A stretch of 64,000 bases of DNA from contig OX387187.1 of NCBI GenBank assembly GCA_947561395.2, positions 4,966,976 to 5,030,975 of the forward strand. Reading direction: 5' to 3'. The notes under the pieces were generated by a model that made no database searches, was not told the DNA's origin, and saw only the letters and a program-made list of their open reading frames with translations. Position numbers and translations under genes: made by a program. The DNA is from Buxus sempervirens. Lineage: Eukaryota; Streptophyta; Magnoliopsida; Buxales; Buxaceae. Below are positions 34,080-45,577 of this stretch, in pieces (within the stretch, counting starts at the first letter, position 1; the number at the start of each line of letters is the position of its first letter).

Positions 34080-36889
34080 GGTGGATTGATGTTATAGACT
34101 TAGCATTTTAATTGGTTTATTATCATTAATTGGATTTGATGTATGAGAGAGGCAAGAGAGAGTTAGTAACCAGTTCATTTTACCAGACTTGATAATATTG
34201 ATTGATGGTCAAGCTTCATGCTTGTTTGATGATTTTAACCTACACTTCCGCACATACTTGTTTCCGCAACTCTGATAGTTTAATATATATGGATTGGATT
34301 TACTTTCTTTGGTCTGGTATGTTATTGATGTTGTAATTGATATGGGCCAGTAACACCTCGGATTTGGTTGTTGAACTAAATTCGGGTTGTTACAGTAGCG
34401 AACCGGGTTCGGGTCGGGTGCCGGTTTGGACTGACCCGGGTTCGGGGCGTTACACCGTTGTTATGTTTTGTTCTTCCCAAACAGCCACTGTTTTGGTATG
34501 CATTCTCACCCCCACATACCTCCAAGACCAATCCACTAGCACCATGCATGAGAAAGGATGTTCCCCATTGTTTCCTCCACTGTTTCCTCATGATCTTCAT
34601 ATGGTTTATTGGCATGTTTAAATTGTTGATTATTGGGTGAACATGCATGGATGGGCCGAAACTGAGTTGGTTATTGGATTTGTTGACATGTTTGAATTGT
34701 TCAAATTGTTAATTATTTGGTGAGATGGAGATGGTTTTCAAAGAACCAAAACAGGGGCACCTTAGGTCCCTGTTTCATCTTTGGGTTTAGTTCACAAGGG
34801 AAAATGTAAGGTCACAAGTCCTCTCCTCCTCCCTTGGATCCAAAAATAACCAAAAGTGGCCAAATAAGGTCATTCCTCCAAATCTCACCTGTTCTGTGGT
34901 TATGCCCAGTAAACCCACAGATTTCATGTAAATAAGCAACCCCCAAACCAAATAACCAATTCCAATAAGCTGGGTTATCCTACATAACCCCAAATGGGAA
35001 TTGGGCTTGATCTAGGCCCTACTCGGTATCCAATGGGCCTTCCAACGGGGCCCACATCAGACCCACATCAGGCAGTGGTAACTCCTTATACCCCCATTCC
35101 CTCGCACCTTTCATCGTGCGCCCGCCTCGCGTCGCGCATTCACCACGACGTGCGCACAGGGCCCACAAACCATCCAGGCCCACAAAGAATAAATCATTAA
35201 ACTAATTCTCTGATAAAACCCTAAAAATAAAAGCAACCAAACCCTAAAGGGCCTTCTAGGGTTAGACCAAGGCCCATCAGAGGGACATGTGGACTAAGCT
35301 TAGCCCACCAAGGGATCTGCAGGCCTTCCAACGGGACCCACCCAATCAGACAAAGATCACTTAAATAAAGGAAGATAAAATCAACTAAAGGGGACCCACA
35401 CCGCTCAGGTGGTCCCCACACAGACTAAATATACAGAGTACATATCGGATTAGGAACAGGTGAAATAGAACCAAAAGTTGACTCTAGACCAGGAAACCCG
35501 TGTGTAAAACCCCAAATTTTCCTTAAATAATAAATTAAATTAATAAATGATATTAGTGAGAGTTATAATTGATGGAAATAATTTATTTTTGTAGGGGATG
35601 ATCTAATTAGTGGAGATCTAGAATTGGACGCAGATCTGACCGTCCGATCATGAGATATCGAGGTATGTATTCTGATTGGGCGTGTGTATGGAATTTGGTG
35701 TATGTGAGATACATGGGATCGGAGAGTATAAGTATTAGTTTAATAACCTAAATCATATATGCTCGTATTTCGTTTGTCTTCGACAGTCGCAAGCGACAAA
35801 CCCGACTGAAGGAGAAGAAGAAGAAGAGGAGGAGGAAAGGTCTGGTTTTGAGTTCTTCATTGTCCAGAGTGTTGCTGGGTGATAAAGAATCGTTGTTGAG
35901 AGAAGAGAGGAAGAGGAACGTTCGTTCAAGAGGTAGGTGACACCGTTTACCTTCGTTTTTGTATTTACATGTGATTAATTGACAAAAGCATGTTTTTATA
36001 ATATATAATGATGTATATATGTTGATAATCATGTTATATATATGTTAGAATGAGTTTAGACGAGAAAAATCATGATTTGGAACTGATTCTAATCATTTTC
36101 GAACGACCGCCGACCTCGACTATTCTCGGCGATCATCGGTGATCTTAGGCGCTCGTTATAAATTTCAGACCGCCGTAGACCGCTTGAAGACGTATCGTCG
36201 GCGTTCGATTTTGAACTACCGCTGACCACAGACCGCCGGGGCAATCCTAGGCACTCTGTTCAGATTTTGCAGATTTTCATAATTTCACACCCTGATTCAA
36301 TTCCAAACTATTTTTAGACAATTTTAATGATTAAATAAGATGTTTTAAGACCAAAATAAACTATCTAATTCCCTGTTTTACAGAAAAATAAATTAGGGAG
36401 GTATTTAGGACATTAGTTGCCAAACTTTGAAAGAAATGGAGAAACCTAGTTTTTGGAAAACCGAACTTGTATTTAATTATTAGAACATCTTCTAAATGAC
36501 ACTATAAACCATAAAACTGTATATAGAGAATTCAGAACTTAGATGACGGAATATTGAAGTAATTAACAGATTTAACCTTTATATGCCGCTAGGCACCAAC
36601 ACTTATAGAAATATTATATTTTAGGGAATTTTGGAGTCCAGTAGGCACAGCTGGTTATGGATCCATAGTTGTAGCTAGATAGCTGAGGGATATGTCATTT
36701 GGGTTGAGTTACTCGTATATGCGACGCGCTTCCTTTGCAAGTTAGTTTGTCTGGGAAGGTCCTATGTCTGGAGGGACACCCCGGTGAGCCACTGGTGATT
36801 CCCTGTACATGTGGATAAGCGACCATCTCCATGTATTGATTCTGGTGCTGCCTGTTGGTAGTACATGCCAACTCTGATGGGTACGTGTG

Positions 36890-36956
36890 TAATAAGTCAG
36901 TGACTACGACTGGGTACGTGTGCAATAAGTCAGTGACTACGGCTCTTGTCAAAGCT
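36890..36956 (+). repeat. 33-bp tandem duplication
   Basis: Two copies of a unit starting GGGTACGTGTG and ending GTGACTACGRCT, present once in the other A LTRs. Confidence 0.85.
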
Positions 36957-37413
36957 GCGTTGCATGGGACTTGAGTATCATTAGTAGCATTGCTTCTAAG
37001 TCGCACAGTGGTATAGCAATTGGTTGAGAATCATCTCAAAAGGTTTATCTATCTTTGTGAGTCCTACAATGACACTGAAATCATAATACTTGATATTATT
37101 ATTGAATACATGCTGGAGGCATGTGATTGGGATATTGATCGGATGTTACTGCTTAGTGCATCCTAGCAAAGTGTGAATCATGTTATTGATCTTGATATTG
37201 GATTCTTATATTAAAACTTGCTGAAATTCATTTCTAGAACTGTTATCAAACTGTTTTGTATTAATGAATGATATAAATGATTATACGAGCCTGATTAGTC
37301 GATATTGCTTAATCGTGCATGAACTGTTACTTTACTTATATGAACTGTTTAATCATGCATGTGTTACCTACTGGGATATTCGTATCTCACCCTACTTTTA
37401 TTTCATTTTTCAG

Positions 37414-37502
37414 CTGATACGCGAGAGGGGGATCTTAGTGATTTCCAGGGAGAGATAGCTGAGTATACACCGGAGGATTACTATTATCCGGATCTTTTTT
37501 GA
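37414..37502 (+). other. Conserved LTR micro-exon/ORF tail (family A solo 2)
   Basis: Acceptor-like TTTTTCAG then an open frame reading DTREGDLSDFQGEIAEYTPE, DYYYPDLF, TGA. Same length (89 nt) as the other A copies despite indels elsewhere in this LTR. Confidence 0.45.
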
Positions 37503-38124
37503 GGTGGATGAATGACATAGACTTAGCACTTTTGATTAGATTATTATTATTCATTTGGATTTGATGTATTAGAGAGATGAGAGAGAGATAGTAACCAGTT
37601 TATTTTACCAGACTTTGATATTAATGATTGATGATCAAACTATATGTTATTTGAGGATTTTAAACTCCACTTCCGCACATACTTGTTTCCGCAACTCTGA
37701 TAGTATAATAAGTTGAATGGATTTTAATTCTTTGGTCTGGTATATTATTGATGATGTATTTGATATGGGCCAGTAACACCTCGGATTTGGTTGTTGAACT
37801 AAATGCGGGTTGTTACAATAGACAACCTAGTTCGGGTCGGGTGCCGGTTTGCACTGACCCGGGTTCGGGGCGTTACACCGTAGGACCCGTCACCCGATGG
37901 GGCAAACCGGGGTGTCTATGGACTTTCCCAAACCGCAACTGAGACCTTACCTTGAATCTCAAGCCGCAGACCGCCTAATAGACAAACCCTAGGCACCCAG
38001 GTGTCTGCCTACACCCCATTAAGCAGTGGTGACTCCAAAATCCCAACTTCCGAACCGAGAGGCATGCACACCCGCATGCGCCTCGAGTCAGATGTGCGAT
38101 CCTCGCGTTTCGGATGCACGCACA

Positions 38125-38655
38125 AGTATATCACATAAACTTGTAAAGAGTAGCTTATTCCATGCTTCTAATACTTTTCTCATTAATTGAAAAGAAAACT
38201 ACATGCTTAAGACTTGAAAAGGAACCCACTTTCTTATTTCTTTTATAGAAACAACACTTTCTAAAGCAGAAACTATGAATTTGTCTAGATTATAGCCCAA
38301 AAAATAGCTATGAAATTTTTTGAAATATGGAATCATTGTGATCATCATGTGCAGCTCTTTCCATGCTTATTCAGTCCAAAATCATTGTAGCTCGATTAAT
38401 CGTACTTTCAATGAATGTACGAACATTGAATTAGGCTTTAATCGTATGTTGATCATGAGTCCATGAATTTCGATCAATCGAATACCTTTTGATTAATTGC
38501 AAAATAAAGATTTAAAATTCCGGTTAATCGAAATTTCAAATCATCGAAGGATAGATGTTAGATCTTCAAGGATATCAGACGAATCATCGACGGATACAAG
38601 TATGATCTTCATGGGATACAAACAATATTAGGTTGACCATCAAAGCATGATCATC
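38125..38655. other. Unassigned sequence between LTR B and CACTA end
   Basis: AT-rich, with no ORF above noise. It continues the older sequence interrupted at 27374. Several ATTAATCG/CGATTAAT inverted repeats lie at about 38395-38540. Not recognised. Confidence 0.4.
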
Positions 38656-39019
38656 CACTACAAAAAAAAGGGGTCAAGGAGGGCGAGTTTTTTATAGCGA
38701 TTGTTAAACCGCCGGTAAATGTGGGTTTTTTCGGCTCTTTTTAAAAGCCGCCGGCAAAACTCCCACAAAACCCTCCCTTTGTTATTTTTTCGGTTCTCTT
38801 CGTTATTTGTCTAATGTTTGTTTCCAGCGCCCTATTTCAAGCATGGGGTTTTGTTTCATGCTCTAATATTCATCGCTAACTGTAGTGCCGTCCTCCATTG
38901 CCGCCAACCAAGTTTCTACCTTCTTCTCCATTGCTAGGGTTTCTACTTGCTTCCTGTGACAGATCTTGCTTCCTGCGACAAAAAGAAGACGAGGCAGGCG
39001 ACCTGCAGGTACGCCCCAC
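38656..39019 (+). mobile_element. CACTA transposon 5' end, truncated
   Basis: Begins CACTACAAAAAAAAGGGG, a CACTA-superfamily terminus, followed by subterminal CCGCCGGTAAA and GCCGCCGGCAAAA motifs like those at 13491-13972. The following ~200 bp (to 39019) could be the first exon or leader of a transposon gene, but no coding motif is recognised. The element is interrupted by the family-C retrotransposon at 39020; only 17 bp of possible continuation (52651-52667) are seen on the other side. Confidence 0.55.
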
Positions 39020-39412
39020 TGATACGTGACCCACCTTAAGCAACGTGCATGGGGCATAATCGTTGAGTTTGGTCGACATGCAAAGCATCCCAAGGTTACT
39101 AGGAGTTGTTACCACCTATTAAATTAGTTATTTCATTGAGTTGTACGTGCTTAGTTTGTGGAGAACTGGGAATCTTTTTATTTGAGTAAGTAACCCTCAA
39201 TTAGGATTCTCACATATAGTGGGGAGTTGTGGAAGTAGTTATCACAACCGTAGGATGGTGTGCCAGGTGTGTGAGTCTCATGTATATATTCTTGTGTTTT
39301 GAATTTTAGTAAATCATCATATATCCCAAAATTTATCTTAATCGTGGAGGTTGGCTTTCCTCGAACTAAGCCAATGACAACATTGCAAAAACTAAGCTTA
39401 AATCACGTAACA
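39020..39412 (+). repeat. 5' LTR of family-C element
   Basis: 393 bp, TGATACGTGACCCACC ... AATCACGTAACA, with a TATA-like ATGTATATATTC at about 39281. It has an 8-bp gap near its start relative to the 3' LTR. Confidence 0.93.
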
Positions 39413-39416
39413 AATC

Positions 39417-39427
39417 TGGTATCAGAG
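39417..39427 (+). other. Primer-binding site, initiator Met-tRNA
   Basis: TGGTATCAGAG, complementary to the 3' end of plant initiator Met-tRNA, 4 nt after the LTR. Confidence 0.93.
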
Positions 39428-39441
39428 ACGACGTTCCTACA

Positions 39442-39862
39442 ATGGCTGATGGTACGAGATTGTCTAACATGAATGATTCCACCCTTCAATTGAAGGAAAC
39501 ATCATAAGGGCACAGAAGGTTGTTTACAAGACTTCAAGAAGAATTCAAGTCACAACGGGAGGAATCTAAAGCACAAAGAGAAATTCTTCGTGAAGTTCTT
39601 GTGAGGTTTAATAATCTGGGTCAACAATGGGGTGAAAGTTCTGTAGGAGGATCTGTTAATCGTAGAAGCGAGCATTCAGATCCGAATTCTGGACGAGAAA
39701 TCAGTCATGGGATAGAGACCTGATCCACTCGATTAAATTTTCCATCTTTCAATGGAATAGACCCTTTAGGCTGGATTTATCGGGCGGAACAATTCTTTAA
39801 CCTCCATCAAACACCAAATTCACAGAAGCTCATAGTTGCGTCTTTCCACTTGGAAGGTAAGG
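39442..39862 (+). pseudogene. gag: Family-C gag, 5' part
   Basis: Frame from ATG 39442 (MADGTRLSNMNDSTLQL) with a charged coiled-coil-like stretch LQEEFKSQREESKAQREILR and then the start of the Gag domain (LNFPSFNGIDPLGWIYRAEQ ... SFHLEGK). Stops at 39505 (TAA) and 39721 (TGA) fit Gln/Arg codons changed by C-to-T. It is interrupted at GGTAAGG by the family-D LTR and resumes at 48260 with ALQWFRWM after removal of one TAAGG copy. Confidence 0.85.
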
Positions 39863-40575
39863 TGTAAGATCCTGGAATTTTTTTTTTAGAAATTGTAATT
39901 AAGAGTGAATATTTTAATTACTGGTAAATAGAGGATTAAAGGATTTAATTAGATTAATTAAATCAGAATTTAATAGAAACAGGTGGTTTGGTTTGTTTCG
40001 GGTTAGTTGATTTGAGTTGGTTCAATTGGATCGGTTCATTTTAGTAGAACCTGTTTAGTGGGTTTAGGTATAATTGGTTCAATTGAATTATTTTACTTGA
40101 AGAGAGAATTATTTTATTTGGGTTCGATTTCATCAAGTCGGTTTATTTTAAGAGGTCTGGTTTATTTGTTTAAAATGGTTTAAGTAAATTATCTATATAT
40201 ATATATATATGTATCATTTGAAGAAATAACCCTGAGGGTTCTCTCTGTTCGTCACTTGTTGGAGAAAACGCAAAGGAGAAGGAGGAGAAGAAGGAGAAGA
40301 AGGAGAAGAAAGGGAGATTTGAGCTTGGGTTTGCACGTTTCCAGGTAAGTAGCACCCTTCCTACTTGCTGTTTGCAAAAAACTCGTAGTTAAATGAGAAA
40401 TATACTTTCGTTTGGTTTCATGTGACTTCTTAGGTATTCGTCATTTGATCTGTGTAAATCAAGTTGTAAATGGTTAGATTTTTTATTCTTGGGTGTTCTT
40501 TGATGATTTTCAAACTTTAAGTTGAAGTGAATTCGAACTCTAGAGTTAAATTTCCAGATTTGGGTATTTTGAGGT

Positions 40576-43500
40576 TATCAGCACCTCATTTTTGCACCTC
40601 GAAAAATGAAGAATAAAATCCTAATTGAAAAAGTCAAAACCCAAGGGGTCAAAAAGTTGACTTTTTGATCGGGTGCAAATTGGCCACCAAACTTCATACC
40701 ATTAGAAAGAGGATTCCGATATGGTTCTAACGCCACTGAGTTTGCTCAAATCAGAGTCCAGATAAAGAAGTTATGGGCTGGTCAAATCTGGAAATAGCAG
40801 AAATCGGCTTTCTGCAAAACCCCGAATCAGCTGTCCAAATTGGTCCCAGCAGAAAGAGCATCTCGACACGATTCCAATGCACCCAAATTTGCTGGAATCG
40901 GAGTCCCGGATAGAGAGATATGAGCAAAACCGGCTCCGGGGTAGCAGTTTTGCACTTATGCTAAAAATCCGAATTTGCTACAAAGCTCTTGCTCAGTGGA
41001 TAGAAAATCTCGCACCGATTCCAATGCCACTAAGTTTGCTAAAATCAAACGCCGAATGAAAGAAATATGAGCAGTCAAAGTTTTGGAAAATCTGCACGTG
41101 GCAAAAACAGCAAAAAGAAAAAAATCTTCAATTAAAATAATAATATTTTCATACATCACCTAATTAAGAGGTTTAAAATAAAGGAAAAAGAAAATAAAAA
41201 ATCAAAGGACGCATGTGCTCAAAAACCAAAACAAAGATCTAAATAAAATAATAAGAAAATCTAAAAATATCAAGTAATTTAGATAATTAGAAAATAAAAG
41301 ATATTAAGAAATAATAAAATATTCAACATATTTTGCACATGGGGATACGTGTCCCCCATGAGGTGTCCAAGATAAGATTAAAAATTATTTAAGTTTTAGT
41401 TACATTAAATATAAAATTAAAATTTGGTCAACAAGTGTGATTAGAATTTACTTTTGGTTCATTTTTTTCATTATTAAAGGGGGGCTACCCCCCATTCTTT
41501 GGTGAAGCCAAACCCCCTCCTATCTTTCTCACCTCTCCATTCTCTCACTCTCTCCATCTTCTCCAGCCGACTACACCCCTTTAATTGCTCCATTTCCCAC
41601 TCCATCTAACCACTCCCTCTCCCTATTCCAACTTTACTTTAAGGCCTCCGAACCCCATCAAACCTTATTCAATTTCTCCTTTACCTTGTCTTCTCCATTT
41701 TCAACACCAAAAGAAGTCTTGGAGGAGCTCTAGAAGGGAGGAAGGCCTTGTCCAGTTGCTGTCTTGGCCTAAAGGAAAGCTTAGAACACTTCAAACAAGT
41801 GTTCAGGCCCAAGGTGAGGCTCTTGGTGCCTTTTTATTTCACATATGTAAATATGAGTGGATTTAGGGATATTTAATATGATATAAATGATGTATTACTT
41901 CTGTTTAGTTTGCTCTTAGTATTATTCTCTTCTTCTCATCCTTCTTTCATGGCTATATGAGGGTTATCATGTTTTAAAGGTAAATGGAAGTGTACGGATG
42001 AACCCAAAGAAATGATGAGAGGTTTATTGGTTGACTTTGAGCATCCTAAAAGCTACTGTTTATTTCTAATATTATTGTTATTCTTCTTTCATTTGATAGG
42101 GGATGGTGTTACCCTTTATTTTTATCTCTTGTACCCTTTGAATAACCGCCCTTATCCTTTCTCTAGTTGTTTTTTTATGAGTGGTTTATACTTCCTTATC
42201 TTGTTTTGTGAATCATGGATGTTATAAGTTAGGACTAATTTTGTTTATTTAATACATGGCTTAGCTATTGTTTTTCCTTTGAGTATGTATGTAATATCTT
42301 CACTAGTCACTTGAAGCATGCTTATGAAGAAAATCATGTTTTTCTTACTATTTTGTGTATGAACTAAATCATGACTTTCTTGTTGCTGTTTTGTACATTC
42401 ATACCATGACTTTATCTCATTTTAGTTACTATTTTGTCCATACGAGATCAGCTACATCGCCTTTCCTTATGAATTTCATATATATGCTCACATGCTTGAT
42501 CATTAGAAGTACAGTTAGGTCATGTTTTACTCATCTTATATATCAAAATTTTTGTGTTCATAAAAGTATTTTTCAGCACTTAAATGTAGGGAACATGCAT
42601 ACACTTTGAGGTGAAATTTATTTATTAGTTTCTTTTGATCAATTCCTATTTTTATGTGTGTTAGTTAATGAACTTTGCAGCTAAGGAAACCTAAAACAGG
42701 GACACTTAGTCCCAGTCCCTTTGCTGATTTTGGTTCAGAAGGAGGAGGCAATCTCTAGCTTTCTCCCACTTTCTTGCTTGCAAACCCACAAAATAAGCCC
42801 ATTTTTCCTTTGTTTGAACCACTGTGGGCCCACACAGGGGCCCACACAAACCCTGGATAAGCTTGAAAGCCTTGGAATTTGTTTGCTGTGAAAAATTGTA
42901 AATATTGTTTTTTTTATGCTTTACCGAAAACTCAGGTTGGCAAACAGTGTTTTCATTAGTAACCAAAATTTTATTTCGGCTAAACTTGAATTATACTATG
43001 ACCCAAATTAATTTTTGGTCATACTAAATTTCAGTTTAGCCGACATATAATTTCGGCTACATGTAAAAATTTTCAAAAATCAATTTTCTCATTCTTGTTT
43101 ATCTTGTTGGTTTGCTTTAATGAATCGGATGAACCAACAGGGTTCTCGGGTCAACCAGAAACCCTAAAATATGCCTTGGGCTTTCCAAGCCCAATTTGAT
43201 GCATTGTGGGCCTTCCAACGGGGCCCGCATTTAGTCCGGCTCAAAACAAAGCCCATTTCTATAAACAGGTTTAAGGCCGTTTGGTTAATTGCCTGTGGGC
43301 CAACTCCAAGCCCATTGGGCCTTTAAAAGCTTGAATCCATTAATTCTTGTAAATAAATGTAAATCCAAAATCCAATAACCTAATCCAATAAGGGTTACCT
43401 AATAACCCTAATGGGCCATGGGCTTGACTTAAAGCCCAACTTGGCAACCAATGGGCCTTCCAACAAGGCCCACATCCTACCCACTTCATTTAAATGGCTA

Positions 43501-43844
43501 AAAAGATAAAAATGAATAAAAGGGACTTACACCGGCAAAGGTCCCTACCAGACTTAATTTAATACATGCTGGGTTAGGATTAGGGTGAGACTGAGTTGAC
43601 TCGAACCAGGAAAACCCATGGGACCCGTCAAACCGACTTGGCGGGCCAGGGTGTCTTCAGACTTCCCCGGACGTAACCGAGAACTTGCCCAGATCTCTAA
43701 TAAGCCACAGACCAGAATAATTAGGCCCGAATAGGTGTCCCTTTGTGCCTGCCTTCACCTCTCAGGCAGTGGCGACTCCAAACAGTCCCGAGGTGCGCAT
43801 CATTTTGTATGCACCTCGCGTCCGGCCGAAATAGGGTGCGCACA
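40576..43844 (+). mobile_element. Solo LTR, family B (copy B4)
   Basis: 3,269 bp. The start has decayed to TATCAGCACCTCATTTTTGC; the end is GGTGCGCACA. TSD GAGGT (40571-40575) and GGGGT (43845-43849), one change. Two to three 146-bp repeats (40651, 40798, about 40942), donor AAG|GTGAGG at 41814, CCAAAATTTTATTTCGG inverted repeats at about 42960-43060. No coding domain. Confidence 0.88.
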
Positions 43845-44872
43845 GGGGTCATTTGTAGAACATCCATAGATCTGTCATGATTTATTGATTAAATTGTTCT
43901 AGAATCATTTAGATAGTATTCCTTTGTGATTCAGGAGTCATTCCCAACATTTTAGAAGGATCCAATTAATTTTTGGTAGTAAAACTTAAGAGAAAAACTC
44001 CAAAAATCGCGGCTATTCGTAACTTGTGTTTTACCCTGAAATTTGGCCTAGCGCCTGAAGCGCGGCTCGAGCGCCCCTTTGGGTGCCCAGCCAATTTTAA
44101 ACCTGGAAATCCAACCTGTTAAATAAGCCAAGCACCCGAAGTAGGCTCAAGCACCCCTTTGAACGCCCAGCCTGTGTTTTCCTTAACCCGAGAGTTCGAA
44201 TTTCAGATAAGACAAGCACTCGAAAGGCGGCTCGAGCGCCCACATGAGCGCCCAAGTCAGAAAACTATATTTTTCTCCAAATTGAGTTGATTTCAACTAT
44301 AGAATTGTTTTAAATCAAATCCAATGTTTGTACAATTAAGATTTTGGTAATTAGGAAGTGCTTGCATAGGAATTTCATTAAAATTCAATTTTATAAAGAT
44401 TTTGTGCACGTTTTACGAAAATGAGTTTTTGAGATACTTGTGGTTCCCAACTACTGTAAAATGAATTTAGTCGGATTTCGATACTTGTAACACTTCATTG
44501 AGATCATTCATAAGATGTTTCCAAAAGCAAATTATACAAAATGATTCTTATTAAATGTTTGACTTCTTATTTCCCCAAAATAGACTATTTGATGACTTTA
44601 AAGATATTTTTGGGTTTTGGCATACAAAGGAAAAGCTTATTAGTATTTTCTCACAAAAGGTCTCATATAAATCAGTTTCTGTATAAACAATTGTTTGACA
44701 TTATCTTGCTGATCGGTTTATGTAAAAATTAGTATTTTGAACCCTCTTTGGAGTACTTTTAAGATTGTTTTGTTTTGAAAGAAGGAATTGCATTGTTACC
44801 GTACTAAGAGATGTTCCGAGCTTGGGAGTTTAGTTTTATTCTAAGAATAAGGTCTGATTTCTGATTCATTTT

Positions 44873-45290
44873 CCTCCGTGTACTCGAGGATGCCCCATGT
44901 ACTTGGGAAGTTGATGCCTCTGTGTACTAAGAGATGCCCCGTGTACTAGAGATGATATGACCGAGATTGAGATGAGTTGAGTTTATGGAGTTTTCATGTT
45001 TGGCTTTAGATTGAGTCTAGATGGCATAGCTTGGTGTGGATCCACATACAACAAGTTTAAGAGCTAGATAGTGAAAGGGATTGTTCTTGGCTAGTCGTAA
45101 TACTTTGTTCACGCACACGTTTCCATCGTGTACTCAATGAGGCCTTCTTTGTACTAGTGGGTTGCGGCTATTCTCCATTTTATCGTGTACTCGGACTATG
45201 TTTGGATAGTACATGCCAACCCTTCTCTGTACTGGTGGGGTTCTCCCGCAATAAGACGATGATCGTGTACTCGGCTTCGTACATAAGCCT
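44873..45290 (+). other. GTGTACT-loop repeat/hairpin array (LTR D)
   Basis: The heptamer GTGTACT or TTGTACT/CTGTACT recurs about nine times. Several copies sit in loops of short stems: TCCTC/GAGGA, CCC/GGG, CTCT/AGAG, AACCC/GGGTT, GGCTT/AAGCC (loop CGTACAT). The organisation recalls the constant-loop array of family E, but the stems are shorter and some copies have none. Confidence 0.45.
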
Positions 45291-45559
45291 AGAGGTGGCA
45301 TAGTGGGCATCGTTATTACCCTAGTTAAAGGCAGTCTTATTTCATGAGTCCACCCGGGACTTAATATGTTCTGTTTGTGCATTATGAATTTATTTTACAT
45401 GCTTGTTTGTGGTATTCCATTATTCATGCTATTATAGTTGTGATTGGATTATTTGGATTATTCGTAACTGCTATGTTATCGCTACTATTGCATGCTTTAC
45501 AACTGATTCATGTTTTAGAACTGTTATAAATGTTTTTGGTGCATGCATGTGCTACTTGC

Positions 45560-45577
45560 TGAGATATTCGTATCTCA
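45560..45577 (+). other. LTR hairpin TGAGATATTCGTATCTCA (family D)
   Basis: Identical 18-mer to the family A and E copies, 19 bases before the TTTTCAG acceptor, although the LTRs are otherwise dissimilar. Confidence 0.6.

Larger units (their letters stand above)
32093..34454 (+). mobile_element. Solo LTR, family A
   Basis: 2,362 bp, TGTAAAACCCCGAATT ... CGGGGCGTTACA, with a perfect TSD CCGTT (32088-32092 and 34455-34459). Nearly the same length as the LTRs of the full element but in plus orientation and several percent divergent. TATA box at about 32318, donor-like GAG|GTAGGTGAC at about 32527, CpG cluster 32700-32860, TGGATCCA at about 33262, hairpin 33947-33964, micro-ORF 33991-34079. No internal domain. 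Confidence 0.95.
35503..37877 (+). mobile_element. Solo LTR, family A (second)
   Basis: 2,375 bp, TGTAAAACCCCAAATT ... CGGGGCGTTACA. TSD CCGTG (35498-35502) and CCGTA (37878-37882), one change. The flanking family-B sequence rejoins as ...AACCCGTGGGACCCGT, matching intact B LTRs. Contains a 33-bp tandem duplication at about 36890-36955. Hairpin at 37372-37389 (one stem change, GGGATA) and micro-ORF at 37414-37502. Confidence 0.93.
27375..38124 (+). mobile_element. Composite of two family-B LTRs with nested family-A LTRs
   Basis: Begins TGTAAGCACCTCATTTTTGC at 27375 and ends GCACGCACA at 38124, flanked by a perfect TSD AGTAT (27370-27374 and 38125-38129). A second B LTR start lies inside at 30403. 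The left part (27375-30402) is the 5' portion of one B LTR. The part from 30403 has a B LTR start, promoter and middle, and the shared end. Two solo A LTRs (32093-34454, 35503-37877) sit in it. The outer TSD belongs to the first LTR, so the second probably inserted into the first and their 3' parts later recombined. No coding sequence is present, so the superfamily of family B cannot be assigned from this window. Confidence 0.8.
30403..38124 (+). repeat. Family-B LTR B2 (inner LTR of the composite)
   Basis: Starts TGTAAGCACCTCATTTTTGC at 30403 directly after AATGGGCC of B1. Net of the two A LTRs and their TSDs it is about 2,975 bp. It has one copy of the 146-bp unit, an AACCG-type palindrome array (30855-31005), a TATA box GCTATAAAAGG (about 31049), a pyrimidine-rich leader, a weak donor CTAG|GTATTG and a poly-C run. 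The sequence after 38124 is not the remainder of B1, and the expected TSD GGGCC is absent there. Confidence 0.7.

Noticed and set aside
38863..39115. Two minus-strand ORFs near the CACTA end
   Set aside because: They run across the family-C LTR boundary at 39020 and have no domain.
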